From Spirodela intermedia (lineage: Eukaryota; Streptophyta; Magnoliopsida; Alismatales; Araceae): DNA of 64,000 nt. The stretch is taken from positions 12,414,327 to 12,478,326 of the forward strand of contig LR746272.1 of assembly GCA_902729315.2 (NCBI GenBank), written 5' to 3'. Positions 11,601-22,766 of this stretch are shown here, one piece after another; position 1 is the first letter of the stretch, and each line of letters starts with the position of its first letter. Below the pieces are notes generated by a model. It saw only the letters and a program-made list of their open reading frames with translations. It was not told the origin of the DNA and did no database searches. The translations under genes were made by a program, and so were the position numbers.

Positions 11601-13645
11601 TTTACCGTGAGTTCCTCCATCTCAACCATCATACATTTGTGTGGCCTTGCCCTCCGATCTGTGGGTGTTTTGTCAGTTATATTTTCCAGCCTATTTCCTA
11701 ATGATCAACAATACAGAGGTACATTACTCTCCTTTGTACATCCAAGATGATACAAATACACAAGGAATATGGCCTATGTTAGTCTATCTTCCCATACGTA
11801 CCTGTGATGTTGCTGCTGCTGTGTGTCTCTCACGCTTTCTTATGTGGACTTTCTCACTGTATCTTTCTGGCGCGTGGTGCGTGATGCGCAGTGCTTCAGC
11901 CATATTTGTCGGCGTATATGAACCTATGAAACAGAAGTTATTGAAGACTCTTCCAGAAAACCTTAGCGCGATTGCTCATTTTGTAAGTGAATAAAGTCAT
12001 TAACTAATGTGGTTTTAGAAGATTGACATTATTTCCGGTCTTCATTAACGATATGATGTCTTCCATGAAGATTGTGATGTGGGTTTTAGAAGCTTTGTGC
12101 AGACTGCAGGTGCCATCGGAGGGGCTGCTTCTTCTCTTGTTCGTGTCCCAACTGAGGTACACACACCCCGTCTCTTTATACTTTTATGGGCTTAGTCGCA
12201 CCAGTTCATTCCCATCTCCTTTACCAGGTGGTGAAGCAGAGGATGCAGACTCGGCAGTTTGCTTCTGCGCCTGAAGCTGTCCGACTTATAGTTGCCAAAG
12301 AAGGTTTTAAAGGTCTCTACGCGGTACGTGCTATTAAATAGTTGTATTTTCTTGCACTAAATAGTTACCATTTTGGTGCCTGCTGAAGTATTTATTGTCT
12401 TTTTTATGCCTTTCCAGGGATATGGCTCCTTTCTATTGCGTGACTTGCCATTCGATGCCATCCAGTTCTGTATTTATGAGCAGCTGAGGATAGGATATAA
12501 AGTAGCGGTGAGAGCATTGAATCTTACCGACTGTCATATATTTTATTTATTTATTATTTTTATTTTTGGAGTCAAAGTTTTGCATGATTTCTATTTTTAT
12601 CGAACTGATTCACACTGCCAGTTTGGGAATTCATTGGTTCCTTTCCTGCCATTTTCTCGCAATAAATCGAAGCTTAGCTTATTCGATCTCTGATCATCTG
12701 GGAATCGGCTCATCTTGCTACAAGTATTGGCATGCTGCTGTGTTTTTGTCAATTTTTCTCGCTAATATCTCGCGCCTGAGTTCATGCGACTTACAGAGCA
12801 CTCCATTGCATCTTTTCTTTCCCTGTTTTCAGGCCAAGAGAGATCTGACCGATCCAGAGAACGCTGTGATTGGCGCCTTTGCTGGTAATCATCTTCTTTT
12901 CGTTATCCATTAATTTCTTGTGACATTAGTACAACCCGCTGACTTTTATTACTGGGAGCTGCTCGAGTGATTATCTCCAAGAAAGGATAATGCCCATGTG
13001 GATGCCGGCTCTAATAGCTGGGTTCTTCAGCTGCTGATCAATGGCTATCTCTGCAGGTGCAATCACCGGAGCCATTACGACTCCGTTGGATGTGATCAAG
13101 ACGAGACTGATGGTCCAGGTGCGTGCCGTGCCCTCGTCGTATCCTCTTTTCTTTATCATAGGTGGTGCGGGGGGGCATGGAGTCAACGCATCCAATCTAC
13201 AATGCAGGGCTCAGAGAACCAGTACAGAGGGATATTGGACTGCGTTCAGACTGTTATCCGAGAAGAGGGCCCCTCTGCGCTGCTGAAGGTTTGACCCCCA
13301 TTGGATCTCCGCCTACTGTTAGTGGGTATTTATACAGGCAATAAATAGGCCTCTTACACTGATTTTCCTTTCCTAAATCGGGGGAAAAATTCGAACTGAA
13401 TTGGTCAACTGTTCTTAAAGTACTTGATTGAATTCAGATCGTTGACCAGGGTATTTATGTATTCTGATTATTATTATTTATTTATTTTTAATAATTGAGA
13501 ACTATACTCGCAGGGAATTGGGCCGAGGGTGCTGTGGATAGGCATTGGGGGATCGATTTTCTTCGGTGTCCTGGAGAGGACGAAGATCTTGCTGGCCAAA
13601 CAGCGTCCCGGAAAAGCAGTTTCTTCTCCCTCGAAAGAAGAGTAA
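8668..13645 (+). CDS. SAMC1: S-adenosylmethionine mitochondrial/plastid carrier (SAMC)
   Basis: Twelve coding exons join in frame to 322 residues: 8668-8710, 10572-10679, 10804-10886, 11530-11606, 11892-11982, 12103-12156, 12228-12323, 12418-12507, 12833-12884, 13057-13118, 13208-13288 and 13514-13645. It is a mitochondrial carrier family member with three repeats marked by YPIDTIKTRLQ, VPTEVVKQRMQ and TPLDVIKTRLM. EGVIAGGTAGVVVESALYP, RDLPFDAIQFCIYEQLR and GPRVLWIGIGGSIFFG closely match plant SAMC, which imports S-adenosylmethionine into plastids or mitochondria in exchange for S-adenosylhomocysteine. The N-terminal exon (MGPPILAVDSRGSA) agrees in place and style with the SAMC N-terminus but is the least certain part. 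Intron 3 (10887-11529) needs a GC donor to keep frame. Confidence 0.95.
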
Positions 13646-13845
13646 GCGCCCAAAGACGATGTTTTTTTCTTGGATCAGATGGCAATCATAAGCCTCATCT
13701 TTGATGGGTAGTTTTACTGAATTGGGAATTTTTCTATTCTTTCTTCGGATGGGTCGGTGGGGAGCCATCGGTAAACTCATCGTTCAGGTTAGCCTGAAAG
13801 CTTGTTTCTTTCTTACTGAATCAGCGGTCAGATTTCATATACCCA

Positions 13846-13851
<6 letters not shown>

Positions 13852-13881
<30 letters not shown>

Positions 13882-14274
13882 CGCTCGCTGTCTCTCTCTC
13901 TCTCTCTCTCTCCCTCGCTCTCGCTCTCTCTCTCGCTCGCTGTCTCTCTCTCTCTCTCTCTCTCTCTCCCTCGCTCTCGCTCTCTCTCTCTCTCTTTCTC
14001 TCGCTCACTATCTCTCTCCCTCTCTCGCTTTCTCTCTCTCTCTCTTTCTCTCGCGCACTATCTCTCTCCCTCTCTCGCTCACTATCTCGCTCACTATCTC
14101 TCTCTCTCTCGCTCACTATCTCGCTCGCTATCTCTCTCTCTCTCGCTCACTATCTCGCTCACTATCTCTCTCTCTTACTATCTCGCTCACTATTTCCCTC
14201 ACTCTCTCTCTCTCTCTCTCACTCACTATCTCGCTCACTATCTCTCTCTCTCTCTCACTATCTCGCTCACTATT

Positions 14275-14309
<35 letters not shown>

Positions 14310-14336
14310 CTCGCTCACTCTCTCTCTCTCTCGCTG
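13852..14336. repeat. 480-bp CT-rich polypyrimidine tract
   Basis: Nearly pure pyrimidine on the plus strand: CT runs with interspersed CTCGCTCACTAT blocks repeated many times. It is a mixed microsatellite/minisatellite about 210 bp past the SAM carrier stop. Long open frames through it code only Ser-Leu or Arg-Glu repeats and are not genes. Confidence 0.95.
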
Positions 14337-14816
14337 TGAGTCATCTTCTTCGCGAGGGCGGTCGAAAATCTCTAGTAGTGATCGTCCTGGATGGTAGACT
14401 GTCTTTCTAGAAAAATAGTGGCCTCAGAGGACACGTTCACATCTCCAAACGGAGACGCGCCAGCGGGGAATTCCTTCTTGCCTTCCTTCGAGAAGGAGAG
14501 CCCGCCGGAAAAGCGGCGGCGCCGTCGTCGAAGCCGTCCTGATCGTCGGCGAGCATGGGACTACTCGTTCACATCTCGTAAACCTCGAAGAAAATCGTGC
14601 AGTAATATTGGCCCAAGATTGATTGAATAGGCGCTGACCCTGCTGCTATTGATCCATAGATCTTCATAAGGCGATGCTCTCGCTGTTCATTCCTCAGACC
14701 GGTGGACTCTCAAACAACCGCCCAAAAAAACCGGACTTTGGAAGCTGAATTGAGCTCATAGAGCTAGTTATCGATAAGGGTCAGACAATTCCGGAAGGAA
14801 GCAGGATGATCTTGGG

Positions 14817-15196
14817 TCAACCCACCAGGATCTATGCTAAAAGTCAACGTCACAGGGAAGGAGAACAAGCCCGAGGGAGAAGAAATGGTGTTCAATGAAA
14901 TGCCCAGGAAACTCGATAAATCTATGCGAGGAAAATTATCAAAATGTAAAAAAATAGCGCAAGAAACCCCGAAAGTTCTCATCTTCCAGCTGGATTTCTG
15001 CATTTTTTGTCGACCCACCAAAATCTATGATAAAAGTCAACGTCATAGGGAAGGAGAAGACACCCGAGTGAGAAACAATGATCCTCAATGAAATGCCCAG
15101 AAAACTTGATAAATCTATGATAAGAAAACGATCAAAACGTAAAAAAATAGCGCAAGAACCCCGAAAGTTCTCATCTTTCAGCTGAATTTCTGCATT
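14817..15196. repeat. Tandem duplication of a ~190-bp unit
   Basis: Copy 1 (about 14817-15005) and copy 2 (about 15008-15196) share CAACCCACCA/CGACCCACCA, AAAAGTCAACGTCA, GGGAAGGAGAA, CAATGAAATGCCCAG and AAAAAAATAGCGCAAGAA, and end with GAAAGTTCTCATCTT...TTTCTGCATTT. The copies differ by scattered substitutions and a few indels. No coding potential is shared. Confidence 0.9.
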
Positions 15197-15520
15197 TAGA
15201 ATCCTCTGGGCAGGACTAGGAATGGAGGCCAGGTCCTCTGATTCGAGTGGAAGAAGGGAGCTTCGGACGCCATTGACGTCGGGCGAATTCAGGACCAGTC
15301 TAGACGTCTTCAACAGATGCGGAATTGAGATGAACACAACCAATCAAATATACAGAAATATGATGAACTCGACTGCCACGAATACTTCGGTGAGGCAAAG
15401 CTGTACAGAACCCCAGCAGGAGTGATGACCAGGTGAACGAGAAGGGAATTGCAGTTGCAGGGTTTGTTTCCCCCGCCGTAGCGTTGCAGTCTCAGAGATC
15501 TCTAGACATGCCGATGAGGC

Positions 15521-16045
15521 TTAGATCTTCTCGACCTTGTCCGCCTTCACGATGGGGTTGGCCCTGGCGATGGCGTCCTGCCCGGCACCTTTGTAGTCGA
15601 AGAGGCAGTCGTGCTTGTCTGAGTAGCGATGGAGGGAGCAGAAGACGTCGCCGCAGCGGCAGTTGAATCCCATCAGCCCCACCCGCTTGTTGCAGAAGCT
15701 GCACCGATTTGCAGGCTTCTTCTTCTTCTTCCCCGCGGATGCATCCCCCGGGAGCTCGTCCTCATCGCAGGGTTTCTTCTTCTCCTCCTCTTCGATGCCG
15801 ATCTCGTCGACGATCTTCTTCTCCGGCGCCGGCTGGGACGCCGCCGCCGCCGCCGCCGCTGCTGCGACGGTCTCTAGCGCGAGGGCCTGGGACTTGCTCA
15901 GGAAAGCGTTCTTGTAGCATTTGGAGCAGAGATTGTTGGTGGCGGAGCTCCCGAAGAAGCCGCAGTTGTTGGCGCAGAGGGTAGGGAAGCTCGCCGGGTG
16001 GAACTCCGTCTCCTCCGCCTCCCTCTTCTGGCCATCCTGCTCCAT
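15521..16045 (-). CDS. A20/AN1 zinc-finger stress-associated protein (SAP)
   Basis: Intronless coding region, 174 residues, typical of plant SAPs. The N-terminal A20 finger has C24, C28, C40 and C43 (FPTLCANNCGFFG to NNLCSKCYK). An alanine run follows, then an acidic/Lys-rich linker, then the C-terminal AN1 finger NRCSFCNKRVGLMGFNCRCG with CSLHRYSDKHDC. Family members bind ubiquitin chains or act as E3 ligases and modulate abiotic stress and hormone responses in cytosol and nucleus. The upstream sequence holds AAACCCTAACCCTAATCC (16241-16258), a telo-box motif common in plant leaders; a spliced leader is common in this family. The alanine tract comes from a GCC/GCG repeat. Confidence 0.95.
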   Translation of the reverse strand: MEQDGQKREAEETEFHPASFPTLCANNCGFFGSSATNNLCSKCYKNAFLSKSQALALETVAAAAAAAAASQPAPEKKIVDEIGIEEEEKKKPCDEDELPGDASAGKKKKKPANRCSFCNKRVGLMGFNCRCGDVFCSLHRYSDKHDCLFDYKGAGQDAIARANPIVKADKVEKI

Positions 16046-16599
16046 CTCCGCAGCCGCCGCCGCAGCTCACAAACTAGATCCGAGAAGACCAGACCGACAG
16101 CAGCAGCTCCGAGATCTCTCCCCCTGAGCTCCTTTGTGCTCCGCCTGCAACCCTAATCATCCCAGTCGAACCAGAGCTGCTCCGAAATCCGAAGAGGGCA
16201 TCACACCCACGGCAGCTCGATCCACGGCCTCCGGTCGGAAACCCTAACCCTAATCCAAATAGGGCGACAGGGAGCCGGAGACCATGGATCGACGGAGGCC
16301 GAAGGAGGAGAGGAGAGGAGACAAATCGTCCGTCAACTCCACCACCACCGCCCTTATCGTCGCCGTCTTTTCCTCTGATTTTTCTTCTTTTTCCTTTTTT
16401 CCTCTCCCTGATTTTTACGGCCGAGATGTCGCCGCCGGCGGGGAGATGACGGCACGGGTTACGTTTATCGGCGGGCGGTGGCATCGTGTGGGCCCGCTGT
16501 CGGAACAAAACGGTCAATTGAGAAACAAAAAAGGGAATTTCTCGGTGCTCCGCCTCCGGGTTTGAAGTCAACGATCCGGCGAGACTCCTCCTCCGCCGG

Positions 16600-18246
16600 T
16601 CATGGCGGCGCGATCCAGCTGCAGCCAGTTCCTCGCCGGAGACCCTTCTGCCTGAGCAGATCCAGAACTTTCTCTGCTTCCTCCATTCTTCCTGCTCGGG
16701 CGTGGGCAACGGCCAGCATGGCGTATCCTCCGGCGGCGCCGCCGCCGCCGCCGGCGGTGAGCTCCATCGAGCTGATCCTCTCCGCCGCCGACTCGGCGAC
16801 GGCGGAGTTCCCGTGAACCAGGCACGCGCTGAGGAGGGCGGTCCACGCTACAGAATCCGCTCGCAAGGACGAGTTCCGCAGGAGCTCGTAGGCCTCCTCC
16901 ACTCTTCCTGCTCTCCCCAGCAAGTCAACCACGCAGATGTAATGGTCAACGCTAGGGTCAATACCATACCTTCTCCCCATGGCGGCAAAGTATTCCAGCC
17001 CCTGTCTGACCAGCCCACCATGGCTGCAGCTCGTCAGAATGGCGACGAAGGTGGCCGGGTTGTAGAGGTTGCAGCAGCTCAGCGCCCTCTCCGCCACCTC
17101 CAGAGCCTCCTCACTGCGTCCATTTTGCCCTAACCCTAGTATCAGAGAGTTGAAGGAGACCACATCTCTGGTGGGCACCTCGTCAAAAACCCTAACCGAA
17201 CTCTCCTCCGAGCCGCAGCTCGCGTACATGCTGATCAGAGAGTTGCAGACAAAGGTGTTCGCTGGGTAGAACCCCTGCTTCACGGCGAGGCCGTGGACCT
17301 GCCTTCCGAGCTCAGATCGGCTCAGAGTCCCACAGGCGGCGAGGACGATGGCGTAGGAGGACGCATTGAGCGGCGGCGGCCCCGGGCTCTGGTTCAGAAG
17401 CTGGACGAACATCCCTAGGGTTTCTTCTCCTCTCCCGGCCTCCCCCAACCCCCCCATTACAATGTTCCAGGAGAGCACGTCCCTCTGCTTCATCGAGTTG
17501 AAGATGGCGACCGCCTCGTGGACCAGAAGGCGGCGGGCGTAGGCGTCCATCATGGCGTTGCAGGTTCCCAGATCCTTGGACCTCGTTCTCCGGAAGACCA
17601 GCTCTGCGTCCGGCAGGTTTCCCAACCTGGCGTGGACATGGATTAGGGCATTCTGAACGTAGACGGAGCAGCGGCCTTCGTCCAGGAGCTTGACGACGAC
17701 GGCGTGGACGTGCTTGGCGGCGGCGAGAGAGCTGGCGGCGGCGGCGGCCTTGAGGAGGGCGCTGAAGGTGTACGAGTTGGGAAGCACCTCGATCTCGAAG
17801 AACTCGCCGAAGGTGGCGGAGAAGAGCTCCAGGGCCCTGCGGGGCTCCCGGTTGTGCGTGTAGCAGGTGATCATAGCGGTCCAGGAGAACACGTTGTGGC
17901 AGTTTATGGGCATGGAGTCGAAGACCCGGCGAGCTTCGGCGGCGCCGCTAGAGCGGGACAAGGCGGCGATCATGGTGGCGTAGGAGGCGGCGTTTCTGTG
18001 CGGCATTTCGGCAAACAGGTTGCGGGCGGCGGCGAGGTGGCCGGAGCTAGCGAAGATGGAGAGCATAGCGTTCCAGGAGACCTGGTCCTTTACATGCGTT
18101 CGCCGGAAGAGAGCCACCGCCTCGTTAACCTCGCCGGCCCTTCCATGCGCAGTCATCTTCTTCACGAGGTCGCCGCCGTCGGAGAACCGGCTGGCGGCGA
18201 ACATCCTCACTCCGCAAAGAGACGGGTCCCCCCTGAAACCCGCCAT
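16600..18246 (-). CDS. PLS-class pentatricopeptide repeat protein (E type)
   Basis: Intronless, 548 residues from the ATG at 18246. Tandem P, L and S repeats are evident from phrases such as DQVSWNAMLSIFASSGHL, RRVFDSMPINCHNVFSWTAM, FVCNSLISMYASCG and DHYICVVDLLGRAGRVEEA. It ends with an E-type extension (GLRRGTGCSWIAPP) and no DYW domain. Such proteins bind specific organellar RNAs, mostly as specificity factors for C-to-U editing in mitochondria or plastids. The frame stays open upstream to 18378, but that stretch translates a CT/GA microsatellite as Glu-Arg repeats, so the start MAGFRGDPSLCG is preferred. The gene lies 325 bp downstream of the OHP2 stop on the same strand. Confidence 0.93.
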   Translation of the reverse strand: MAGFRGDPSLCGVRMFAASRFSDGGDLVKKMTAHGRAGEVNEAVALFRRTHVKDQVSWNAMLSIFASSGHLAAARNLFAEMPHRNAASYATMIAALSRSSGAAEARRVFDSMPINCHNVFSWTAMITCYTHNREPRRALELFSATFGEFFEIEVLPNSYTFSALLKAAAAASSLAAAKHVHAVVVKLLDEGRCSVYVQNALIHVHARLGNLPDAELVFRRTRSKDLGTCNAMMDAYARRLLVHEAVAIFNSMKQRDVLSWNIVMGGLGEAGRGEETLGMFVQLLNQSPGPPPLNASSYAIVLAACGTLSRSELGRQVHGLAVKQGFYPANTFVCNSLISMYASCGSEESSVRVFDEVPTRDVVSFNSLILGLGQNGRSEEALEVAERALSCCNLYNPATFVAILTSCSHGGLVRQGLEYFAAMGRRYGIDPSVDHYICVVDLLGRAGRVEEAYELLRNSSLRADSVAWTALLSACLVHGNSAVAESAAERISSMELTAGGGGGAAGGYAMLAVAHARAGRMEEAEKVLDLLRQKGLRRGTGCSWIAPP

Positions 18247-18282
18247 CGCCGGCGCCGGCGTTGACCCCTTGCTCGGCGGCGC

Positions 18283-18318
<36 letters not shown>

Positions 18319-18571
18319 TGAATCCAAGCTGTCAGGGTCTCGAGATTCGAGGCCAATTGCGGCTCTCCGATCATTCACCCGGATGCAAAGAAAGAAAATT
18401 TATGTCCTGGGACTCGGATTTAGGGAAGAAATGTGAAACGTTTTGGGGCTGTTTTCTTCTGCAACTTATAGTAAACTGAAAGTGCAAACATTTGACTTTT
18501 TCTGTTCAGATATTTCAGACACTGGGGGGTGGGGGGGAGGATTGAGGAGGCCGGAGAAGGGTGGGCGGCCA

Positions 18572-19136
18572 TCAGTCCAGGTCAACGATGCCGAAGTTCG
18601 AGAAGAGGATCTTCAGCTGCTGGACGAAGTCCGCACCGGTCGCATACTCTGTGAGCAGTCCGACGGCGAAGCCGAACATGGCCCATCTGCATCGTGAGAA
18701 CCAGTAGACCCAAATTCCTGAGATTTCGGAGAGAGAGGAGGAAGGAGAGGGAGGCGTTGGCATACCTGCCATTGGCGATCTCGTTCTTGCCGAGGAAGCC
18801 GAAGAAGGGGCCCTGGTTGGCCTCCTCTAGCTTCTTCTGCCGAAAGTACTCCTGCATCTCCTTGGCCCGCTTCCTCTGGTACTCCAGCGTGACCACACCG
18901 TCGCCGGCGAAGACCGGCGCCGGGGCCGCCACCGCCGGCGACGGAAGGGGCTGGGGGGGGGCGGCGGCTGGCTTAACGGGAGGAGAGGGCGGCGTAGGGG
19001 CAAGAGACGGCGCCGCCGGTCTCCTCAGGGGCCCTTCGGCATTGGAGCTCCGTACAACGGCGGTGGAACACCTCCGCCGCCGCTGCTCCGCCGGAATTCT
19101 GATCCTGATGGGCGGAATCGAGCAGGCCACGGACAT
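18572..19136 (-). CDS. OHP2: One-helix protein 2, light-harvesting-like
   Basis: Two exons (19136-18766 and 18686-18572) encode 161 residues. A Ser/Arg-rich N-terminus looks like a chloroplast transit peptide, followed by EGPLRRPAAPS, a Pro/Ala-rich linker, EYQRKRAKEMQEYFRQKKLE, GPFFGFLGKNE, and the single chlorophyll-binding helix IANGRWAMFGFAVGLLTEYA, ending FSNFGIVDLD. This is the OHP2 pattern. OHP2 works with OHP1 and HCF244 in thylakoids in photosystem II reaction-centre (D1) assembly and in binding pigments under light stress. The exon junction falls in the Arg codon of NGRWAM. It is nuclear-encoded and would be light-regulated, though I cannot point to a specific element. Confidence 0.96.
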
Positions 19137-19692
19137 TCTGCTTCGACGACGAAGAGAAGAAGAGAAAAGGACGCTGCTTTTCTTCCGAGCTCGGCTATGA
19201 ATCAGAGGAGAAGACGCCGAAATCCAGAAGCTGTGGACAAGACCCGGCCAGGTCTCCCGGGCCCCACAGAGATGAGCCCCGGCTGGCCTCCCTACACGTG
19301 GACGATCCTCGCCGCCGGAAGATCCATCCCTTTAAGGCCGCCAGTCTTCAGCCGCCTATCCGACATCAAGATCCGAGTCGGGTCGGGCAGTTTCTCTCTC
19401 CTCGGCCCTTTCTCTCTCTTCCTTAGAGAGCTGGCTCCACTTCACCAGTCCAAGACATCATAAGCCAGTCCTCGAGCAGGATCCACGTTTCTACCAAGAT
19501 TTTCGCAAGTTCTTGAAAAAGAAGACGAATCGGGGAGGCAGACCCGGAATTCTTTTCCGAAAATAATCAGACGCTGGCCGACCGAGCTCGGGAATGGAAA
19601 GCATCGGATCAGAAAACAGCCCGATCTACAGCGAGACGAAGCGAGCAAAAGCGGAGACTGAAACCAGTCCAAACAATACGTGGTGGGCAATT

Positions 19693-19740
<48 letters not shown>

Positions 19741-19809
19741 GGGGAGCGCTGAGCCGTGGTATTGACAAAACTGAAGTGATAGAGACTGCTACCAGAGAGC
19801 ATCGTAGAT
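19137..19809. other. OHP2 promoter region and 3' flank of the CaaX-like gene
   Basis: No gene. It contains an uninterrupted GA run (19699-19736) just beyond the stop of the next minus-strand gene. Confidence 0.5.
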
Positions 19810-21190
19810 CTACTGAATGACGCACTCGCATGCTCGGATGCCTTCCGGTTCGAGCTCTTCATCCGACGGCTCCTCTTCGCTGCCCAATTTTCACCACAGA
19901 GATTCATAATTAGTCCCCAAAAAAACAAAAAAAAAACTGTATTTAGAAACTGAGGGCACATTATTTCCTAACATATGGGACAAGAAATCTCAGAATTTCC
20001 GCATTAATGGTTCCCATGATCCTCTCCACAGATGGGATTTCCTGCTCTCTCCGTTTCTGAGAGAGAAAGAGAGAGATGCTGCAGAGTCAACTTTGGCCAG
20101 TTCCAATGTGAGGAGTTGACTCCTGGAACGGCGGTCAATACACCTGCCGAGTCAACTTTGACGTTACACCTAAGCTAAACTAATTACACTATTTCTGGTC
20201 TTCATTTCGGTTCACTGGTGCCCTTTCTGTTCCTTCTCTTACAGACGATACTCAAAAGTCAAACTCTCCTACCGACGATATGAGATTCGACCCAGTTCAT
20301 TTGATGCCACATCTGGAAGTCAAACACCAAAGGAACCCCGGATTCAGATCTGGGCAAGATATATAAGATATGGGCACCTAAAACTATAAAATAATTAATC
20401 AGCTGAAGCAATTATCAGCTCAAACCACGGCTGAAAATTAATAATATAATCATCTGAAAATTAACAGATATCAAAAGGGTTGGTCAAGAACATAGAACAT
20501 GCGACTTTTTTTAATAAATTAAATACTAATAATAATAATAAAAACTTATAATTCTGTTTCGTCCAAAAATAAAACAAAGACAGACTGGGAATCAGAGAAG
20601 GGTGAGATGACGGAGAACACTGAGAAGGGTTGAAAGTACCTGACATCAAACTCTCTGACCTCAGCTAGATCGCTCCCACACGCATCTCTCCAGTGTACTC
20701 TCCTTCTGACCATGCGGCCGGCGCCATCCTCCTGTTCTTCACCGTGTGTTCCAGAAGCATGAGTAGCGTCTCTGTGAACTCTGACAGCAGCACTGGCTGG
20801 GCTCCTCCTAAGGTTACTCTTCAGGTGCACCTTGCCGCCGTTCTCATCACCACCACCAGCCCCCACACAGACCTCGTCCATATCAGAAGCAGAGCCCATA
20901 TCTGTGGGATGCTGAGCAGGGCCGACCTGAGGAGGAGAGGGCCCATCGAGCCTTGCAGAGGCACGTCTGAAGCAAATGAAGAAGGCACACTTGCGAGACA
21001 CGTGGGTCCTCTTGGAAGCCAGCTGGACGTCAGGGTCAACGCCTTGCCCCACCAACTGGTAATGATTCCAGGGCGAAACTCTCATAGGCCTCTCCTCTCT
21101 TGTACGGCCGAGCAGCAGAAGGGACAGGCCATCGCTATACCCAGATGCTGAAGAAGAGAAGAACCCTCCTCCTTCCACAGCAAAGAGCAT
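19810..21190 (-). CDS. Uncharacterised plant protein with C-terminal CaaX-like box
   Basis: Two exons (21190-20640 and 19879-19810) give 206 residues. The N-terminus MLFAVEGGGFFSSSASGYSD, then RPMRVSPWNHYQLV and VRRRVHWRDACGSDLAEVREF, matches a conserved plant family of unknown function that I remember from several species. The second exon was found by phase and acidic content: joining AG with C restores the Ser codon of DVSEEEPSDEEL. The product ends ACECVIQ, so the last four residues (CVIQ) fit a CaaX motif, which could direct farnesylation and membrane attachment; that is inference. The 760-bp intron contains several TTGAC W-box cores. Biochemical role unknown. Confidence 0.82.
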
Positions 21191-22734
21191 TGTGCCCGTT
21201 CATCTGGGAAGCACTAGAGCACTCTCGAGTTCTGACCAATCCGGCCAGCAGGTGTAGATTTGAGGCGCCTTTTCCTTCAACCCATCACAAGCACGAGGTC
21301 TGAAAATCATAAAATTACATAATATTATTACATTAAACATTATATAACATCACACAATTTTTATTTTTTACTTTTTCTGTATGCCGCGAATCCAATGAAT
21401 TCAGGCCTTCAATCTTACGAATTTTCCATAAATATCACGATTAAATGGTTGGCCAATGCAAGAACATGGAGAGCATGGAGCTAATCGACGCCGCCCAGGG
21501 AAAGAATAACGTTGGAAAATGGTGCGATGGAAAAGGGTCAAACGTTTGACAAATTTTCAAGAACATCAGAAAAAAAGAAGAAGAAAGGCTCTTTGAAGCC
21601 CTGTTGCAGCCGATTCAGGTTTTGCCAATTTGTTTCCTGATACGCGAACGTTGACTCTGCCCATTAAACTAAATGGGTGTGTACTTTGACCATCGCACGG
21701 TCCGAAGAACCGAATGCCAGAAAACAAGAACTATAGTGTAAACGGAGCAAAATCACAGGCATAATGGTTTAGCTAAGAAGGAAGCCAGTATTTCTTTAGC
21801 ATCTGTCCGAATTTCTGCTTGTTTGGCGCGGTAAACCAGCAGAGGTGATGCATATCGTGACGAGAGTTCTTAAAAAGGGCAGGAATTTTTTTGGTAAAAC
21901 GGAAAATTAGTGACCAACGAAAAGAACTAGCATCAACTCCAGTACCAAAAGAATTAAAAAATAATAAAAAAGGAAGATTTTTTTTCCAATTGGCTTCTGA
22001 GAAAGGCAGGGCACATACGGCGCAAACGCTCTAGGCAGAAAGAAAAACCCATCTCTCAGAAGATGAACAGTGAGGGCATTGCTCGTAAAAATATGATTTT
22101 TTCCAGCATTTTATTTTTCCAAGCACAGAATGAAAAAAAGAAGAAGAAAAGTATCTGAAAGAAATAGAGGAATTATATTCGAGCCATCACGAAAATAGAT
22201 ACATTTTAGGAGGTTTGAAAGGATGCCCAGATAAGAGGGTCAATATTTCGAGTCATCTTTGGAATCTGTGAGAGAGAAACGAGTCGAATTATTTTCCCTT
22301 AGAACCGCCAATACGCGAAGTATACTCAATTCATGGAATATTTTATAGTAACGTGGCCGGCGCCACGCCAAAGGGTCTAGGATATAACGAGAAAGCCACG
22401 ACGTCCATCTCCCCACGACGGAGCTGGGAGCCAACCGCCCGCACTCTAATCTCCCTCTCACCTAGGGTTACTTTCCAGGCACCCCCAAGCTCCCGTCCCT
22501 CACAGGATCCCTCACTTTCCCGAAATGTGGAAGAAGAAGAAGAAGAAGAAGAAACCAATGCGATCAGGAGTAAATGGCGAGATCATCACCTCCCGCAGTA
22601 ATCACCCGCTTCTGGCCGCGGCCCAGAAACCTCCCCGCTGCCCAGGTTCAGTTCCCCGCCGGCGATCTCGATCCGTACCGCGTGGAAAAGCAAATGAGAG
22701 AGAGGGAGAAAGAAGAGTGTAGAAATGGGGACCT

Positions 22735-22766
<32 letters not shown>

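Larger units (their letters stand above)
13646..15520. other. Convergent intergenic region, SAM carrier to SAP gene
   Basis: It holds the 3' flanks of two converging genes, the long CT tract (13852-14336) and a 190-bp tandem duplication (14817-15196). The interval between them has open frames but nothing recognisable. No gene called. Confidence 0.55.

Noticed and set aside
13701-14339. 212-residue open frame of Ser-Leu repeats
   Set aside because: Translation of the CT tract; not a protein.
18247-18378. N-terminal extension of the E-type PPR protein
   Set aside because: It consists largely of Glu-Arg repeats from a microsatellite; the ATG at 18246 gives a normal start.
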